This document shows, piece after piece, positions 1-13,000 of a DNA stretch of 64,000 nucleotides. Within the stretch, counting starts at the first letter, position 1, and each line of letters begins with the position of its first letter. A model generated the notes under the pieces. The model was not told the DNA's origin, did no database searches, and saw only the letters and a list, made by a program, of their open reading frames with translations. The position numbers and the translations under genes are program-made. This DNA is from Bombus terrestris (taxonomy: Eukaryota; Arthropoda; Insecta; Hymenoptera; Apidae), in assembly GCF_910591885.1 (NCBI RefSeq), contig NC_063276.1:9114001-9178000 (forward strand). The letters run 5' to 3'.

Positions 1-3000
1 AGAGGTTGTTATTACATTCTACCCTTTGGCAATATTCAATGCATAGAAGACATGTGCATTAGAATGAATAAATAATTCAAGAACTAGATTGCATTTAAAG
101 ATTGCGGTTAAAGATTGCAGTGACATAGTGGCTCTGTGACGTTCCTGATGCAAGAACGAATTCCTTCGCTTGTGTCACTTCAACTATAATTGCAATTGTA
201 GCAATAAATATAGGAGATTGGATACTTTTAAAACTACTCCGCTTCATTTATGAGCGACAATAAGTACTGAAACCTATCGTCTTTTTTCCTTTCGACATTC
301 TCCATTCTCTGTCACCATTCCTTCTTATTAAAAAATATCTACTTTAACACATCATATAAGAGTAACAAACGTAACCATAATTTCATCAATTTCAGAAAGT
401 CTGGCATTTAAATAGCTTTCAATTATAAGTAAATACAAATATGTATAAACGTATCATTAAACAAGATAATTATCAGATTTTCCTAAAGCAGTGATTTAAT
501 AATTAAGATTACCAAATAATTTGAGAGATTATGTATACATCTGTGACAATAACGAAAGTGATAGTAAAAATACAAACATCTGTAATTTTTTATGAAAATT
601 CCTCAAAATATCAGAAATTTGAAAAATGTTTAACAGAGAAGAATATAATAATAAAAAGAGTAGATATCGATAAAGAAAATATAGTACGCAAAATGTTATA
701 TCTTAACAAAAATTCACTCTTCGAATTCTGCCTTAAAACGGAATCTACTTACAAAAAGTTCTATTTTCCTTTAAAAATACGCTTGACATCTGAGGGGACG
801 TTAATTTTTCAAAGATGAAATCTTTTTATCACGGAATAACTATTTTCAGTCATAAGGAAGCACTTTACCTCTGAAGATATTGAAGAAAGGCGAGAAAGTA
901 GGAACGAAGGAGCGCAATAACGCAACGAGAGGAAAAACAAAATCCACTCTCGACTCAGTAACACGGAGGCAATCACGGGGAGGGTTAATAACTGTTCACA
1001 GTCGGTAGGAACAGAGTGCCGTGAACGGAAAAATCTCGATTGTCTCGGGCTTTTTAAAAGGCGATCGCGTCGAGCGTGCGACGTGACGGGCGTTCCAATG
1101 CAACTCTGGGAAAGAAGTCATTCAAGTGTCGATAGAGCGGACGATTTACCGGCCACGTTCGAAGAACGCGATCTAATTTGATTCGTAGTGAAACGCTCGC
1201 GTGTGCCAGCGACAATTCGCTACTCGCCACGTCAAACAGCCTATTAACCTCGTCCCGCCATGTTACTTCGCATTTTCCCAGCTTTTCTCGAACGCTATTG
1301 TATGTAAGTCGCAATTTTCACTTTGAGCGTAAGAGGAATTTATTTTATGGTCGAGTTGCAATCTCACTTTCAAGTCATTGCTTCCAACAGTGTGGTCGTA
1401 AATTGATTATTGAGTCTTACAGAAACCAATCTGGTCAATTTTACACAGATTTTTTGATTCTTGAAAATTTGTGTATTAACGTTCTCTATCCGAGTACAGA
1501 ATTTCGAACTTTTGTCAGGTTTCTTGATACGAAGTGACCATTAATATTTAAATTTAGAAAATGAAACAAGTCTCTACCGAGATTCCACTTCTTTAATCGT
1601 TTAATAAAAAGAATTAAATATACGTAAAGCGAAGATACGCAGAACGCGCGTAATATGTAAGAACATACAAAATATCCAAAATAAAGTAATCATTACAATA
1701 TTTAGTGAGTGAAACAGTCCTTTATTTAGATACCTCTTCAATCGTTTGATCAAAATTTAGAATTTGCATAAACATTCGTCTACTCTTATCATCCTTACTA
1801 TCCCCCCACCCGAATTTCCTTGTCTTCCAAACGCAACAACACACATTCTCCCCCAAATTAAAATCCGTCCAGAGAAAATCACGCAGACCCTCCCATTCAA
1901 ACATTCTCAAACCACCCCGTTCCCCTTTAAGCCAAAAGGTGACTCCCGTGCTCTCAGACGCTCCACTCCTGGATTCTCGTGCGTGCGTCCGTCCCTTTCT
2001 CTCGTTCTTTCTATCCTCCTCTCCTCATCATCCCCCCGTGCACTCGGCGGAAAACGCATGAGCGCACCCGGCCACGAGAATCGTCTTGCCGCGCGGAGAC
2101 CCGACAGAGACCCTTTTCGAAAGGGACACGAAAGGGTTGGAATGCGTTGGTGCGTGAGCCGAAGAGACCTTTGGCGACAGACGCCACCCCGTTCGCTGGC
2201 AAATAGCGACCCCGTAAAGGAATTCTCTGCGGTCGGCGGTTCGTAGTTTCGCGCGATTTACCCATGATTGCGCGCAATCCGGCAACGAAGGCGACCTACG
2301 AATCGATACAATGACGATCAAGCTGGACGTAGACACCGTTTCGACCGACCGTTTTTGTTCTAACGTCGGAAGTGAAGGGTGAATCGTGTTTGGACGCGCT
2401 CGAACTTCTATGAGGGTTGGAATGGTATAATGGACGAGGGAGAAAGTGTTGAGTTTGTGGCAAGGGTGCTATGAAGAGAGGGATGAGGGAAATTGTTTAG
2501 AGAACGTGAGATATGATTTGGGTTTATGTTATCTGAGTACAGGGTGATAAGCAAGTATCTTAGATTTGGTTGATTAAAGTGGAGGTTAAATTTTGATAAC
2601 GTTTGGTAGAATGTTTATATTCAGACTGCTTCGGCTTTCCGGTTTTGACGAAGTTCCTTTATATGCATTTTTACGTTTTGGCGAGTTGCCTTTAGAATTT
2701 GTAAATTCGTAAAAACGGACTTAACGTTCTAAGGAGATTTGTAACGTAATATTCAAACGAGAGATCATCGATAACGATCGCGTCATATTTTTTTGAAACT
2801 CACGAAACTTCTTAACGATACAAAGATAGGATTGAGTCGAAAGTGACTCAAGGAACGCAACAGGGTTAAACCGCATACGTTTGATAGAATATGTATAAAA
2901 ACGATCGATCAAATCTATCATAAACCAATTCTCTCTCCACTCTTCAACATCCACAAAATCCCAACACGACTCTCCCAAAAAAACTCAACTTGCACTTTCA

Positions 3001-3586
3001 TCGACGTGGTCGATGCTCGCAGTTATCGATGCACACGCACGTGAACACACACAACGTCGTTCGCGACAGTACTTAAGTCGAGCTCTCAGTCCGGCGTACG
3101 CCACACCCGTGCAATCGAGACGAGCCGGCTGGAGGCAGGCCGAGCGAGCGCGCGTTAATTCCGCTCGCATAAATTCCAGGATTAAGAGCATACGTTATAC
3201 TTAGGGAAATGCGAGTTTCGTGCTTTTTGCTTCTCCTTGCCTGATTCTCTCTTTCTCTCTCTCGTCTCTTATTCGACCCTCCTCCTCTCTTCTTTTCTTC
3301 CACCTTCAGCCAGACTCCCCGACATTCTTCTACCCCTGTCATTCGTGTCCCTCGTCTTACGCCTTTCTACCTTCTGTTTCCTCGTTGTTTCATTCTCCCA
3401 TGCGCAAATTGTAACGCGTGGAACGAACGACGTTCGACGTATTCACCGGACGATCGAAAGCAGTGGTTATTTAGAAAATTTCGAGAAGGGAATTTATAGT
3501 TAGGCACAAAAATAAGAGGACAGGTAATGGAAATAGATATCAATGGAGTTTGATCGAGCTGGTACTCGATCTTACGAATCCTTGGA
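1..3586. other. Non-coding DNA with GC/CpG-rich blocks
   Basis: No gene could be supported here. The first 900 bases are AT-rich spacer. GC- and CpG-richer blocks lie at about 1020-1280, 1960-2340 and 3010-3190. The block near 2 kb contains a 14-bp perfect palindrome (GATTGCGCGCAATC, 2266-2279). A pyrimidine-rich stretch follows at about 3220-3400. Open frames overlap on both strands, several start at non-ATG codons, and none resembles a family I know. A TCAGTC initiator-like motif occurs near 3084, but no downstream promoter element sits at the required distance. Intron or intergenic DNA is the likely reading. Confidence 0.6.
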
Positions 3587-3935
3587 ATTCTTGGAATCTT
3601 CAAATGTTTATATTATTGCTTGCAAGATTAAAAAATGTTTGATCCTTTAAACCACCGCTTTCCATGTTCTTCGGGATTCTCGAATGTTTTTATTTTCACT
3701 TGAGGGATTTAAAAATACCATGCTTGAATTCTTGATCCTTTGAACTCCTGCTTCCTTGAATTCTCGACTTCTGAAATCTTTAGAAACCATAAATCTCTAT
3801 ACCTTTGCAATCTTAACTCTCGAAGCTCTGAGCATTCATCTATATTTCTATATCCCCTAGTCTCTGATTACACAAATACCTCCCTCTCAAAAACTATATC
3901 TCCAAATCTCTGATTTCACAAATACCTCACTCCGA
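3587..3935. repeat. Decayed tandem repeat (two nested repeat types)
   Basis: Two diverged copies of an 80-93 bp unit lie head to tail at about 3591-3669 and 3671-3763. Shared landmarks in order are a GGAATCT or GGATTCT start, C(A/G)AATGTTT, a Y-rich stretch, GATT(T)AAAAA, and GATCCTTT(A/G)AAC. Short TTGAATTCTTG words recur inside. A second, better preserved pair follows: TCTCTGATTACACAAATACC at 3861 and its near copy at 3907, offset 46 bp. This looks like an old minisatellite or local segmental duplication. No function is inferred. Confidence 0.55.
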
Positions 3936-5878
3936 AGACTTTGGAATCCTTAATACCGCAGCGCTCAATAGTTCACCCACCCGCTCCTTATATTCTTCGA
4001 TATTCAAGCGTTCCTTATTAAGCGAGCCTTGGCGATTTCAATTTCAACCGCAACTCCACCCCAACGTCGCAATCGACGCGAGAGCACGGTCAGTCTATGT
4101 AGTCGGGGGAAACAAAGATCGATGGCCGATTCGTTAAGGGTAGCCAGAGATTCGTTGGAACAATGGACTGGCTGGAAAGTTGCGGTAGCCAAGTAGTTAA
4201 TGGCAGCGCACGAGGCAGCACGCGACGCGTTAAGTGTCTCGTCGTGCGTGCTTTTCAATAACGTTGGAGTGGACACTTGAAACAGTTTCCTTGTAAACAT
4301 GCTAATGGACCAACCGAGCAGACGCGGACAAGACATCGAACGCTGTTTCGTGACGATTCTTTCGACTCCGACGAGGATTAACGACCGAATCCATTCTTGT
4401 GATCCTTCTTTAAAACTAGCGCAGAGAGAGAACTCGTTAAGTGACGATCGTAAATTCGGTGGAGAACCGTCCAATTCGACATGGCGGCTTACTACAAATT
4501 CCTTCGACCGACAGAACATCGTATCCGCGACGAATCGACCTCGCGACGCATTAAGACACGGCCAAGAGCCTTCCGTTTCGATTGACCAACGAAACGAATG
4601 TCGACTAGTTAGAACGTGGAACCCATGATCGAATGGGAGGAGAGATTCGTTGATTTTGCGACGTCCATAGGTAGAGGAACTCTTGATTAAACGTTCGCCT
4701 GGAAATTGGCTCTGTTCGTTCGACCATTTGCGAATTTCGACTTTTTCTCCTTTTGGTTTTTCGGAAGGGTAATTGCGAGATAAATATCGTTGACGGGAAT
4801 GGAGAGTCTTTGGGGATTAATGGAGATGGCTAGAAGGTATTGGCGATGCCCGGGAGATTGATTAAAAGGTGAATTCTGCTGGTTGCTGCAGTCTACGTTT
4901 AATTAATTGTAGAATTAATAGCACTGATGTGAATGACTGTAGATGGGAAAGAAGAAGTTGGAGATGGACTAACGAGGTTAGTAACGCGAGATTGACCGTA
5001 TCAGAGTGATTGGGATTTGTTAATTGGAGGAAGCAAACTATGCTCGGTAATGAACAATAGCGGCCGACGCTGGGAAAGCAATTAGATGGCAAAGAGAACA
5101 TTGATTTTCTAATTAAGTTTATAAATGTTAACGGAATCAGCCCGGAACTTTTTTCTGAAAAAATTCATGAATTTTTAGAAACGGATAATCGAATTCTTAA
5201 GGATACGTAATATTTGCTGATTTCTTAAATAATATAAAATTTTACTATAAAACATTTTTAGTTGTCAAGGTGTACAAAAATTCCTCTTAATTTTTAACAT
5301 TTTTAACCTTCGCCAAAAGTGTTCCGCATTTTGCAAAAACTTACAAAAGATCAAAAACAACCAGAAATCCCAAGAACGAGCCAGGAAGGAAGAAAAATCG
5401 AACTTCTACAAATCCAGAACCCCAGAACAATTAGCCTTGAAACGAATACCGCCGTGAAGCTACTATCCCAAGGCAGAGAAGGAAAGAGCGTGGATTCAGT
5501 AGAATCGTCCGGAAACCGTGGGACAGAGAGTCGAGTGGAAACGTCGCGGGGAATCAGCGTCGATAAATCAGCTGGCCGGCAATAAACGTCGCCGGGCTCA
5601 ATAGTTAATGGGGAATCGTTGATTATGTCGCCGTTTCGGCGATAATCCACGGTCGGCGATATATATCGTCGTGGACTTTTTCCGCGAACGGATCGCTTTC
5701 CACCATCATTCGGCCGCCAATTCGCGAGAGTAGAAAGAAACGCGCTAAATCATCGACAGGGTACTCGATTACACCGGTCGACGATAAATATCCCATCGCT
5801 GTAACGAATCCTCCACGGCCAGTTACGCTTACGCTACTCTGCTGAGATTTAATTACTATACATGCATCCTTCTCGCTT
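3936..5878. other. Non-coding spacer with two GC-rich blocks
   Basis: The stretch holds CpG-rich blocks at about 4020-4620 and 5440-5830, separated by AT-rich DNA. A 171-codon frame runs on the minus strand through the first block (4004-4519), but it lies opposite a 109-codon plus-strand frame. It has no recognisable domain, so I treat it as chance openness in a CpG-rich block. The second block also carries mirrored frames on both strands. I see no RNA gene or transposon. Confidence 0.55.
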
Positions 5879-6905
5879 ATGGACAGTCGTTATGGATGGT
5901 TCTTTGTCTTGCTTTTGTTTCTGGGCTTACTGGAACCTTTTAATGTCTTCGAGCTTATCTTGTATCTTAGTTATACTCGTTTTATTCTGTTTTCGGAGTT
6001 TCTCTTTGGCTTGATTTTTATGGCTTGTATACGTAAAGCTATTATATTCTCTTTTTCCTTAGCATTTTACCCTGTCATATAAAGTTAAAGCATTGTTCTG
6101 TGAAGAGATCCTCTTAATAACCTGTACTTTGTTAATGTCAGAATTATATAGCGTTGGTTTTATAAAATGTTAAATACATATATACTGTTGTTTGGTAAGA
6201 AGGTTCTTTTGATAATTCATATTATATTAATTTCGGAGTTTTATGATTTTAAATTGAAGGGCCTGCTTTTACCTCGATCCCTTTGTACATCGTGACGTTG
6301 TTGATAGTGACTGTTTGATTATATCATTTTACTCTGTGTTTTCAGTCGTTTTTAATTCTCTTTATACTTTATCTTTAATATTTTTGTACCGTTTTATGCT
6401 TGACTTTAATGACTCCCCGACTATAATTCTTTTCTCTTTTATCTAAATTACTCCATGTTCTATATATTTTACTTGTATACGTCTTACATGTTCTAATTTT
6501 TTACACTCGACTGTAATTCTTTTTTAAATATATTCAACCCTTTACCAACCCTTGCATGATACAAATCTTACACATACTTAATTCTCATTCTCCATTGTCC
6601 CCTCTTGTCACATTTCTTGCACTTCTTTTTAAATTTACTATTTTCTCATACCCATTGTTTTCTTACTCCAAACTTACATCTTTCCCACTTCTTTCTTCTT
6701 TCGTCTCTCTTCATAATACTCCGTCTCTTTTTCAGAAATTTTTTATAACCTCTTTTTCTCTTATCTCTTTTACCTTCTTTTCTTATCTTTCTTTCGTGTC
6801 ATTTTTTACTACTTTTACTCTCGTCTTGTATGTCTTTTATCTGTTCAAATTTCTTAGATCCTTTTCACTCTCTTTCTGTTATACCACATACCTTCTCTTA
6901 AGCCT
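5879..6905 (+). other. Strand-asymmetric T/C-rich tract
   Basis: For about 1 kb the plus strand is strongly biased to T, and from about 6540 to 6900 to pyrimidines generally (long TTCTTTT, TCTCTT and CTTTC runs). The bias ends abruptly at the GC-richer block from about 6915 to 7030. It explains the Phe/Ser/Leu-rich open frame at 6556-7056 and the hydrophobic frame at 5879-6082; neither should be taken as a gene. Skew of this kind can come from transcription-coupled mutation or from a decayed pyrimidine repeat. The sequence does not decide between these. Confidence 0.5.
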
Positions 6906-8564
6906 CTCATCTCGAGCTGCCGATTCAAGTTCGATCAACACGCCCCTCGCTTGTAGTCAATTATCGATACGCCAGTCGCAATTACTCGCGATACCGATAA
7001 TAATACGTGCCACCGCGTACGGTTCCTTGGAAATTATACGCTCCTACGAAAAATAAACGATACGCACTACGAACGCGTCAGCAGCACGAGAAATCGTTTA
7101 TGCGAATGCGTTCTACTTCGGTTATTCCAAACCATTTCCTTCCTTCTGTCTTTATTAAGATTTTTACAGGATTACGATCCGCTATCAAACGTGATTTAAA
7201 ACGATTACGAGGGTCGATTTAAAGTTATGTCAGCCCACATTTGCCATTAATAAATTTGCGGATGTGTTTATGGAAATTCATACTTTTGCGAATAAGAGGA
7301 AAAAAATGTAATCTAATCAGAAGTGTCTTCCATCTGAGGTTATGTTCATCTTCATACTGAGTTTCATAAGTAATACTTTACTTTCAGTATTCTACGTATG
7401 TTTGTATATTTTTATCTTCCGATTTCTCTCGAATGCATAAACATCTGCAATCTATCCATTAAATAAGTTTTTCGTTTTACTCTTTAACAAATTCCTCCTG
7501 TATATGAAAATTCATTCTAATTATTTTTAACTTCTGAAATCAATAAAGTGAAGCAAATGTAATTGAATATTTTAATATTGTTTAATACACTATGCAGGAA
7601 ATAGAAAAATTATTATTTTCGCTAATTATTACAATAGTATATAAAAAAAAATTGTAAGGTGAAATTTCACATTGGTAATCTTCAACACTAAAACTACCAA
7701 CCATTAATACATGTAATCATGTTTCTGTCTCAATACCACTAACACCATCATTCATCAAAGACATTTTTATATTTGCAATAACTCCAAAGTAATGTACCCT
7801 GTACAAGTGATTTTAATTGTTTCGTTAATTTTACTAGTTATAATTGAAAATCGAAAGAATTAATTCATTCCTTTTTAATTATCTTCGCTAGAAGATTTCC
7901 TTAGAGCTCCTGATTAAACATTTCCCAATAATAAAGCGGCGTTTAAAAATCGATTGGAAATTATCTTGGACTCTGCGGGTTCGTTATTTACTGTGATGTC
8001 GGGAGTCGCGACGAAATTACGCTCGACCCGCGAGAACTAACGAAGCGACGTCCTCCACGGAAAAATTAACAACCTTGTCGAGATTCGCATTGTCCGACCG
8101 CGGGTTCGCGGAAACGGAACAATTAATACCGGCTGGAAATTATAATTGACGTCGCGTTCCGCGCGTCCCGGAACTTTTTAATTAGGCATCGCGCCGCTTA
8201 ACGTTCGACGACCGGATGAAACTCGGGAAAAATGCGACATCCGCGGCTTCACCTGCCAGTCTCCGTACATTTATTCCGTTTCGATACAACCATCAATTTA
8301 TTTTCGACGCCGCTCGAACGATCGTGTAAAATCGTTTCAATGAACTATTCTGAGTGGACGACTTATCGCTGTGTTTGCATCGACGATTCTTAATTGCTTG
8401 AAATAAATTTAGGTCTTCATATTGAGAAAATTATCTGCGAATGTAAGAAGAGCGTTCGCGAACGGAAGTCGTTTTAATTTCTATCGTAACGAATCATATC
8501 TATTAAAGAGATATCTTTATCATAGCATCAGTGATTAAGCAAATGGTTACATAAAAAGTATGTT
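6906..8564. other. Non-coding spacer with one GC-rich block
   Basis: AT-rich DNA apart from a CpG-rich block at about 7970-8330, which is dense in CGA, TCG and CGCG words. No frame of useful length crosses the block, which makes it a candidate regulatory or conserved non-coding element rather than an exon. Nothing else could be supported. Confidence 0.5.
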
Positions 8565-8605
8565 GATTTTATACTGATTTTTATACTGATTTTTATCTCG
8601 ATTTA
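8565..8605 (+). repeat. Short tandem repeat, 15-bp unit, three copies
   Basis: Three successive copies of a unit read as GATTTTTATACT, the last changed to GATTTTTATCTC, lie directly upstream of the MITE at 8612. This is probably replication slippage. Confidence 0.6.
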
Positions 8606-8611
8606 ATATTA

Positions 8612-8824
8612 TTAGGTAGTCCGAAAAGTTTCTTTCGTTTTATAAGGAAATAATAGAGGCACAATGTTTTTTGTTTTATATTAGTTTATTGAATTATGCA
8701 CAAATATAATAATAGGAATAGTACGAAATAGATCATATCTAATTCAATAAAATAATATAAAACAGAAATTGTTGTTCATCTATTATCACCTTATGAAACG
8801 AAAGAAACTTTTCAGACAACCTAA
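8612..8824 (+). mobile_element. Palindromic mariner-type MITE, copy 1
   Basis: A 213-bp element flanked on both sides by the dinucleotide TA (8610-8611 and 8825-8826), the target-site duplication expected of Tc1/mariner transposition. The ends are inverted repeats: TTAGGTAGTCCGAAAAGTTT at the left, and AAACTTTTCAGACAACCTAA at the right reads as its imperfect reverse complement. The match continues inward for most of each arm (about 85-90 bp), through ATAATAGA..., TTTTATATTA and TTTATTGAATTA, so the whole element can fold into one long hairpin around a loop near 8710. There is no coding capacity, so it would need a transposase supplied in trans. A second copy lies at 21302-21515. Mariner family membership is inferred from the ends and the TA duplication. 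Confidence 0.88.
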
Positions 8825-10009
8825 TACTCTGAAAAAAATACCTACGACTGAAAAGGTGAAACTTATATTAGTAATATAATATAGATATAGCATATACCTA
8901 TTTATAAAATTTTTCCGAATTGTACTTGCATGTTCTATGCCCTCAAAGTTTAATTTTATTTTATCGATAAAAGACAATTTCAATTTAACAAACGATCTAA
9001 TCTCCAAATTGAACGGAATCTGACAACTAAAATAAAGAAGAGTAGAATCTATTTTGAAACAATTTAATTTCCTTAGTTCTCCAAAGTCCCACGAAATCAT
9101 TCGATCCAACACCAGTCAGTCGTATCCCGGAGCGTGACTTCGGCAGGTCGAAGCGTCGATCGTTACATCTCGTTCCAGTTTCGAAAAGGCAAACCTCTAG
9201 GAGCGGTGATCGCAGTTTGATAAGCGGCCATAGTCGTGGGAGTACAACACGATCCTTTCTCTGGCCAAACGAACCCACCTCTATCTCCCATTCACGATAC
9301 CTTACCTTCGAACCTATTCAAACCTCCACAAACGTATTCAAAAATCTTTTACCGTTATTGTCTAATGATTCATCGAAACACGAACACACAGAAACAAAAC
9401 TAGATCAGAAATACTCGTTCATCGAACGTTTAACGATCCAACGCTTCTACTTTCCTACGATCCGAAGCGTTTACTTTGAATGCAGTATCTATCGAATTTC
9501 AGTAATTCACGAATTAACCTCCCTACATTAGTAAAAGTCGCACGTGTTATAACATGATTTGTAAAAGTACTTAATCAAGTCAGTATATGTTCCCCCTATT
9601 TACTTAATCGGTTAACTTCACGAAACTAAACATAGAGAAAATTGAAGAAATTAAATAAGAAAATTATATCAAGGGCTTTGGTACTAGAATGTCAACAATT
9701 TCAGAATTAGAGTTAACCACTTTGGTCTGTTGACCTTGTCAGTGACTGATTTTTGCAATACCACCTCCATTGGTTCCTCGGATCGAAGAAAATGTTTCTC
9801 TCTTTAATGACCTACGCTTTAACTCTCGCGATATATCAGCGTATTTCGCCAGCCTCAACAGGTAAAAGCAAGCGATTCGAGAAGTTCGATCGTCGTCAAA
9901 ACTTCGTACAGAGTCGAGACGGGTGTTTCGAGCGAGAGCCCGAGGTGTCGAATGCCTTCGACCCGGACAGAGACTCCTTCGTTCTCCGCACTAGTAACGC
10001 GAAGACGAA

Positions 10010-10012
<3 letters not shown>
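8825..10012. other. Non-coding spacer
   Basis: AT-rich DNA with a GC-richer stretch from about 9095 to 9310. Frames at 8786-9112 and 9217-9531 have no recognisable domain and partly overlap MITE sequence or opposite-strand frames. Nothing functional could be supported. Confidence 0.5.

Positions 10013-10079
<67 letters not shown>
10013..10079 (+). repeat. Compound microsatellite (AG)n-(ACAG)n
   Basis: About 14 AG units, a one-base interruption, about eight more AG units, then about five ACAG (GACA) units. It lies inside an open frame (9753-10151) whose translation there is only Arg-Glu repeats, which argues against that frame being coding. It is a likely polymorphic marker. Confidence 0.95.
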
Positions 10080-13000
10080 TGGAAGAGATCGTCGAGCTCA
10101 GATAGAGTTCTGATCCACGAGAACAGATATCCGGACGAGCTTCTCAATTAGGGATCGGAAGTGGCTCCGGGCTAACTGGCGTGGTCTTTGTTCGACGCCT
10201 CCGCCCCCTGGGTCCTCCGCTTCCGGCCCAACTATTCGGCTATCGCGTGTCACCGACCACGCGTACGCGAGACACTTGCACCCGGGGAAAATTGGCCCCG
10301 ACGCTCCTGCGAAATAAAGGGACGCCTCCTCCAGTTCGAGCCTTGTTAAGACTTGCCGAGCGCCAAGCGACCTGACCCCGTGATATTTCATGAGCCAGAC
10401 GACAGCGATGTACACCGAGATCTTCGCTGTTAGTGGAGTCCACGCACCCTTCGATCGGTAGACTATGGGTGCTTGTTTGGGAGTGGCGAACTTTGCAAAG
10501 GTGACGACAGCGAGTGGAAGCGTGGAATGGGATGCTGATATTTTTATAGTGTTTGGTTTGGGTGAGATGGGATTTTTGAATGTGATAATAGGTAACGAGT
10601 AAAGTGTAGTTTATTTTTGCGGTTCAATACGTTGGCTCTCACAAATGCTTGTGAAAGATTGTTCCGTTGAATAATGTTTTAAACTGTAACGTGATGTTTT
10701 TGAAATGTATTTTTTTGAAATTGGAATTTATTCTGAATATGTGTGGTAAACCTAGAATCGAAAAATTCAGGATATCTATTCAATTTATTTACTGGGAAAT
10801 TGTTCAGATATTAAGGAGATAAAAATTAAAATCCACGAATACAAAATTAATAAAGTATGAAATACTTGATAAAATATTCTAATTGAAGATATTGTATGAT
10901 TATTTACTTCATCGATATCGAATAACATTTTTGCAACTCGTGCTTCCGCTTTCAAAATTCTCCAGTGTCCACTTAAACGTATTTAGTATTTGTCTACTGT
11001 TTTTCTTACCGCGCAACTTCCCTAATTTCCCTCTTAACAGTGTAACAGTAACGTTAACTAACTCGCTAACGAAGCTCAACTCTTTAACGGTTTAATTAAA
11101 TCTTGAAACATACTTTGGTCTTTCACTTTTTCCCGATCGAGGGACAAAGTTAACCAATTCCTTTCTTATGTGCAATTCTACTGTATTCTTCGTTCATTCT
11201 TTGAACGATCCACGTACCAAGTTGTTCAACTCGAGAAACCAATTATTGGCCCAATTTCGCGACCTTTTCCCCACCCGACTACGTTTCAGCTTTTCTCCCC
11301 AGTCACACGTCCTACCGATGAGCATGAGTTTTTCCCGAACACGCGATCATTTCTAGAAGTGCAGACGTTCGCATATGGCCTGTGACGGACAACTTTTTCC
11401 TTACTCTATCGTTATACCGCCCTTTCCGGTGTCCTCGTTCTGCCGCTATATCACTCACCCAGCACGTCAAATTTCCTTGTGTCCTATGTCCAGATACCGT
11501 CCACTCGTTGCTTAGTCTGTCTTTGGCTTACGATAACGACCTGTCCTTTACTGAACTCTCGTAATTGAGAATCGACACCAACCAACTGGCCAAAGAGAAG
11601 TTATCACTTGGAGTTATCAAGTTATTCTCTGAATATAAAACCTTCAACGCAAATATAGCCACCAATCTATGTAATAAATTATTAGTTATTATTTCCGAAG
11701 AATAAAACTAGAATAAAAATTCCCTTTAAGAAAACCTTATAAACAGTTCAAGATTCACTGAATCAAATCTGCAAGAAACGTTGAAATTCTACAATTCTGC
11801 TCTTCATCCAACTTTTACAGAACTCGCTCTGTCGCTTTAACACAGCCACCTTTACCTTTACGGTAACGAATAATTAGATTCAGAAGTAGATAAGCAGAGA
11901 AAGAGACACCATCTTCCGCGGATCTTGCGCTAGATTTATTAGCCGACTGCGTTAACCCTTACGTGCATAATGCTCGTCTAAAAAGCCAGCCATGGACGTG
12001 GATTTCGTCACGCGCGATACACACCGACGGTGTAATTTCACGGGCTGCACACCTGCAGCAACCGTTAACGAGAGGCGACTCTGTATACGCGAAGAGGAGT
12101 TCCTCTTGCTTTTTCCGACTAACGAACCGACTTCCGCGCCGGCCCACCACCGTCAGGATTTAAACAGGCGGCCGCGATGTTTTTCGAGCCCCAGCTCGAC
12201 CGAAGAATAAACTTCTAGAGGGGCACGGGGGTGAAAGTAACGCGGAGTAACGAGGCGTCCAATTATCAACTCGTCGTCGTCAGGCGCCGCCGTGACGCCC
12301 TGGCGGTGCTCGGGGAGCATCCGACGGAGGTACATTTTTCCTAACCGGTCCTGGGGGATGAGGTCTACAAGGTGTGTCGAGAAGTTTTGAATCGCGAGGG
12401 TGAGGTTTACGAAACGTTTCTGGGGGGTAGTTATCCCAGACGCGGAGCGGAAGGTTCGAGATTTGGTAGACAAGGTACGCAGCTTTGGAGACGCTCTGAG
12501 GGTGGTTTAAAAGTAATCGTTTTGAAATAAGATTAGGTAGAATTTGAATGAGAATTTGAAATTAATTCGGAGTTACGGAGTTGATTGATTTCGATGGTAA
12601 ATCGGATCGTTAATATTTGTTCTTCCTCAAGGTTGATTTGACAGAATTTTTAATATACCGGGATGGGAATTTTTGTAGTATATCGACGAAGGTAAATTCG
12701 CGTGGATGACTATTAATAAAAGACCAAACGAATGTTCATATTAAAATATCGATAACGAGTGAGAAGCAATTCGTAAAATGTACGAGTGGACTGGGATACA
12801 TAGTACCATCACGCGCTACTCTTGCCGTATATGATAAAAATATGTATTGTACGTGTCTTTCATCCATCCATTTCAAAAAGCACCAAACATAACGTCTCTA
12901 ATTAACCATTTCCACGCTCCCATATCGTTCACGCACGCTCAAAACGATCTCCACTAATCATATAAAATCATGTGAAACCAAGAGTCAGATGTTAATCCAC

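Noticed and set aside
3080..3120. Insect-type initiator TCAGTC with a downstream AGACG
   Set aside because: The downstream motif starts at +31 instead of +28, and spacing of a downstream promoter element is strict. There is no TATA box or following gene.
4004..4519. A 171-codon minus-strand frame
   Set aside because: A mirror frame is open on the plus strand. There are no domain, splice or promoter cues.
6556..7056. A 166-codon open frame
   Set aside because: It is Phe/Ser/Leu-rich because the plus strand is pyrimidine-rich; no domain and no coding periodicity.
9753..10151. A 132-codon plus-strand frame
   Set aside because: Its end is the translation of an (AG)n-(ACAG)n microsatellite, and the rest matches nothing known.
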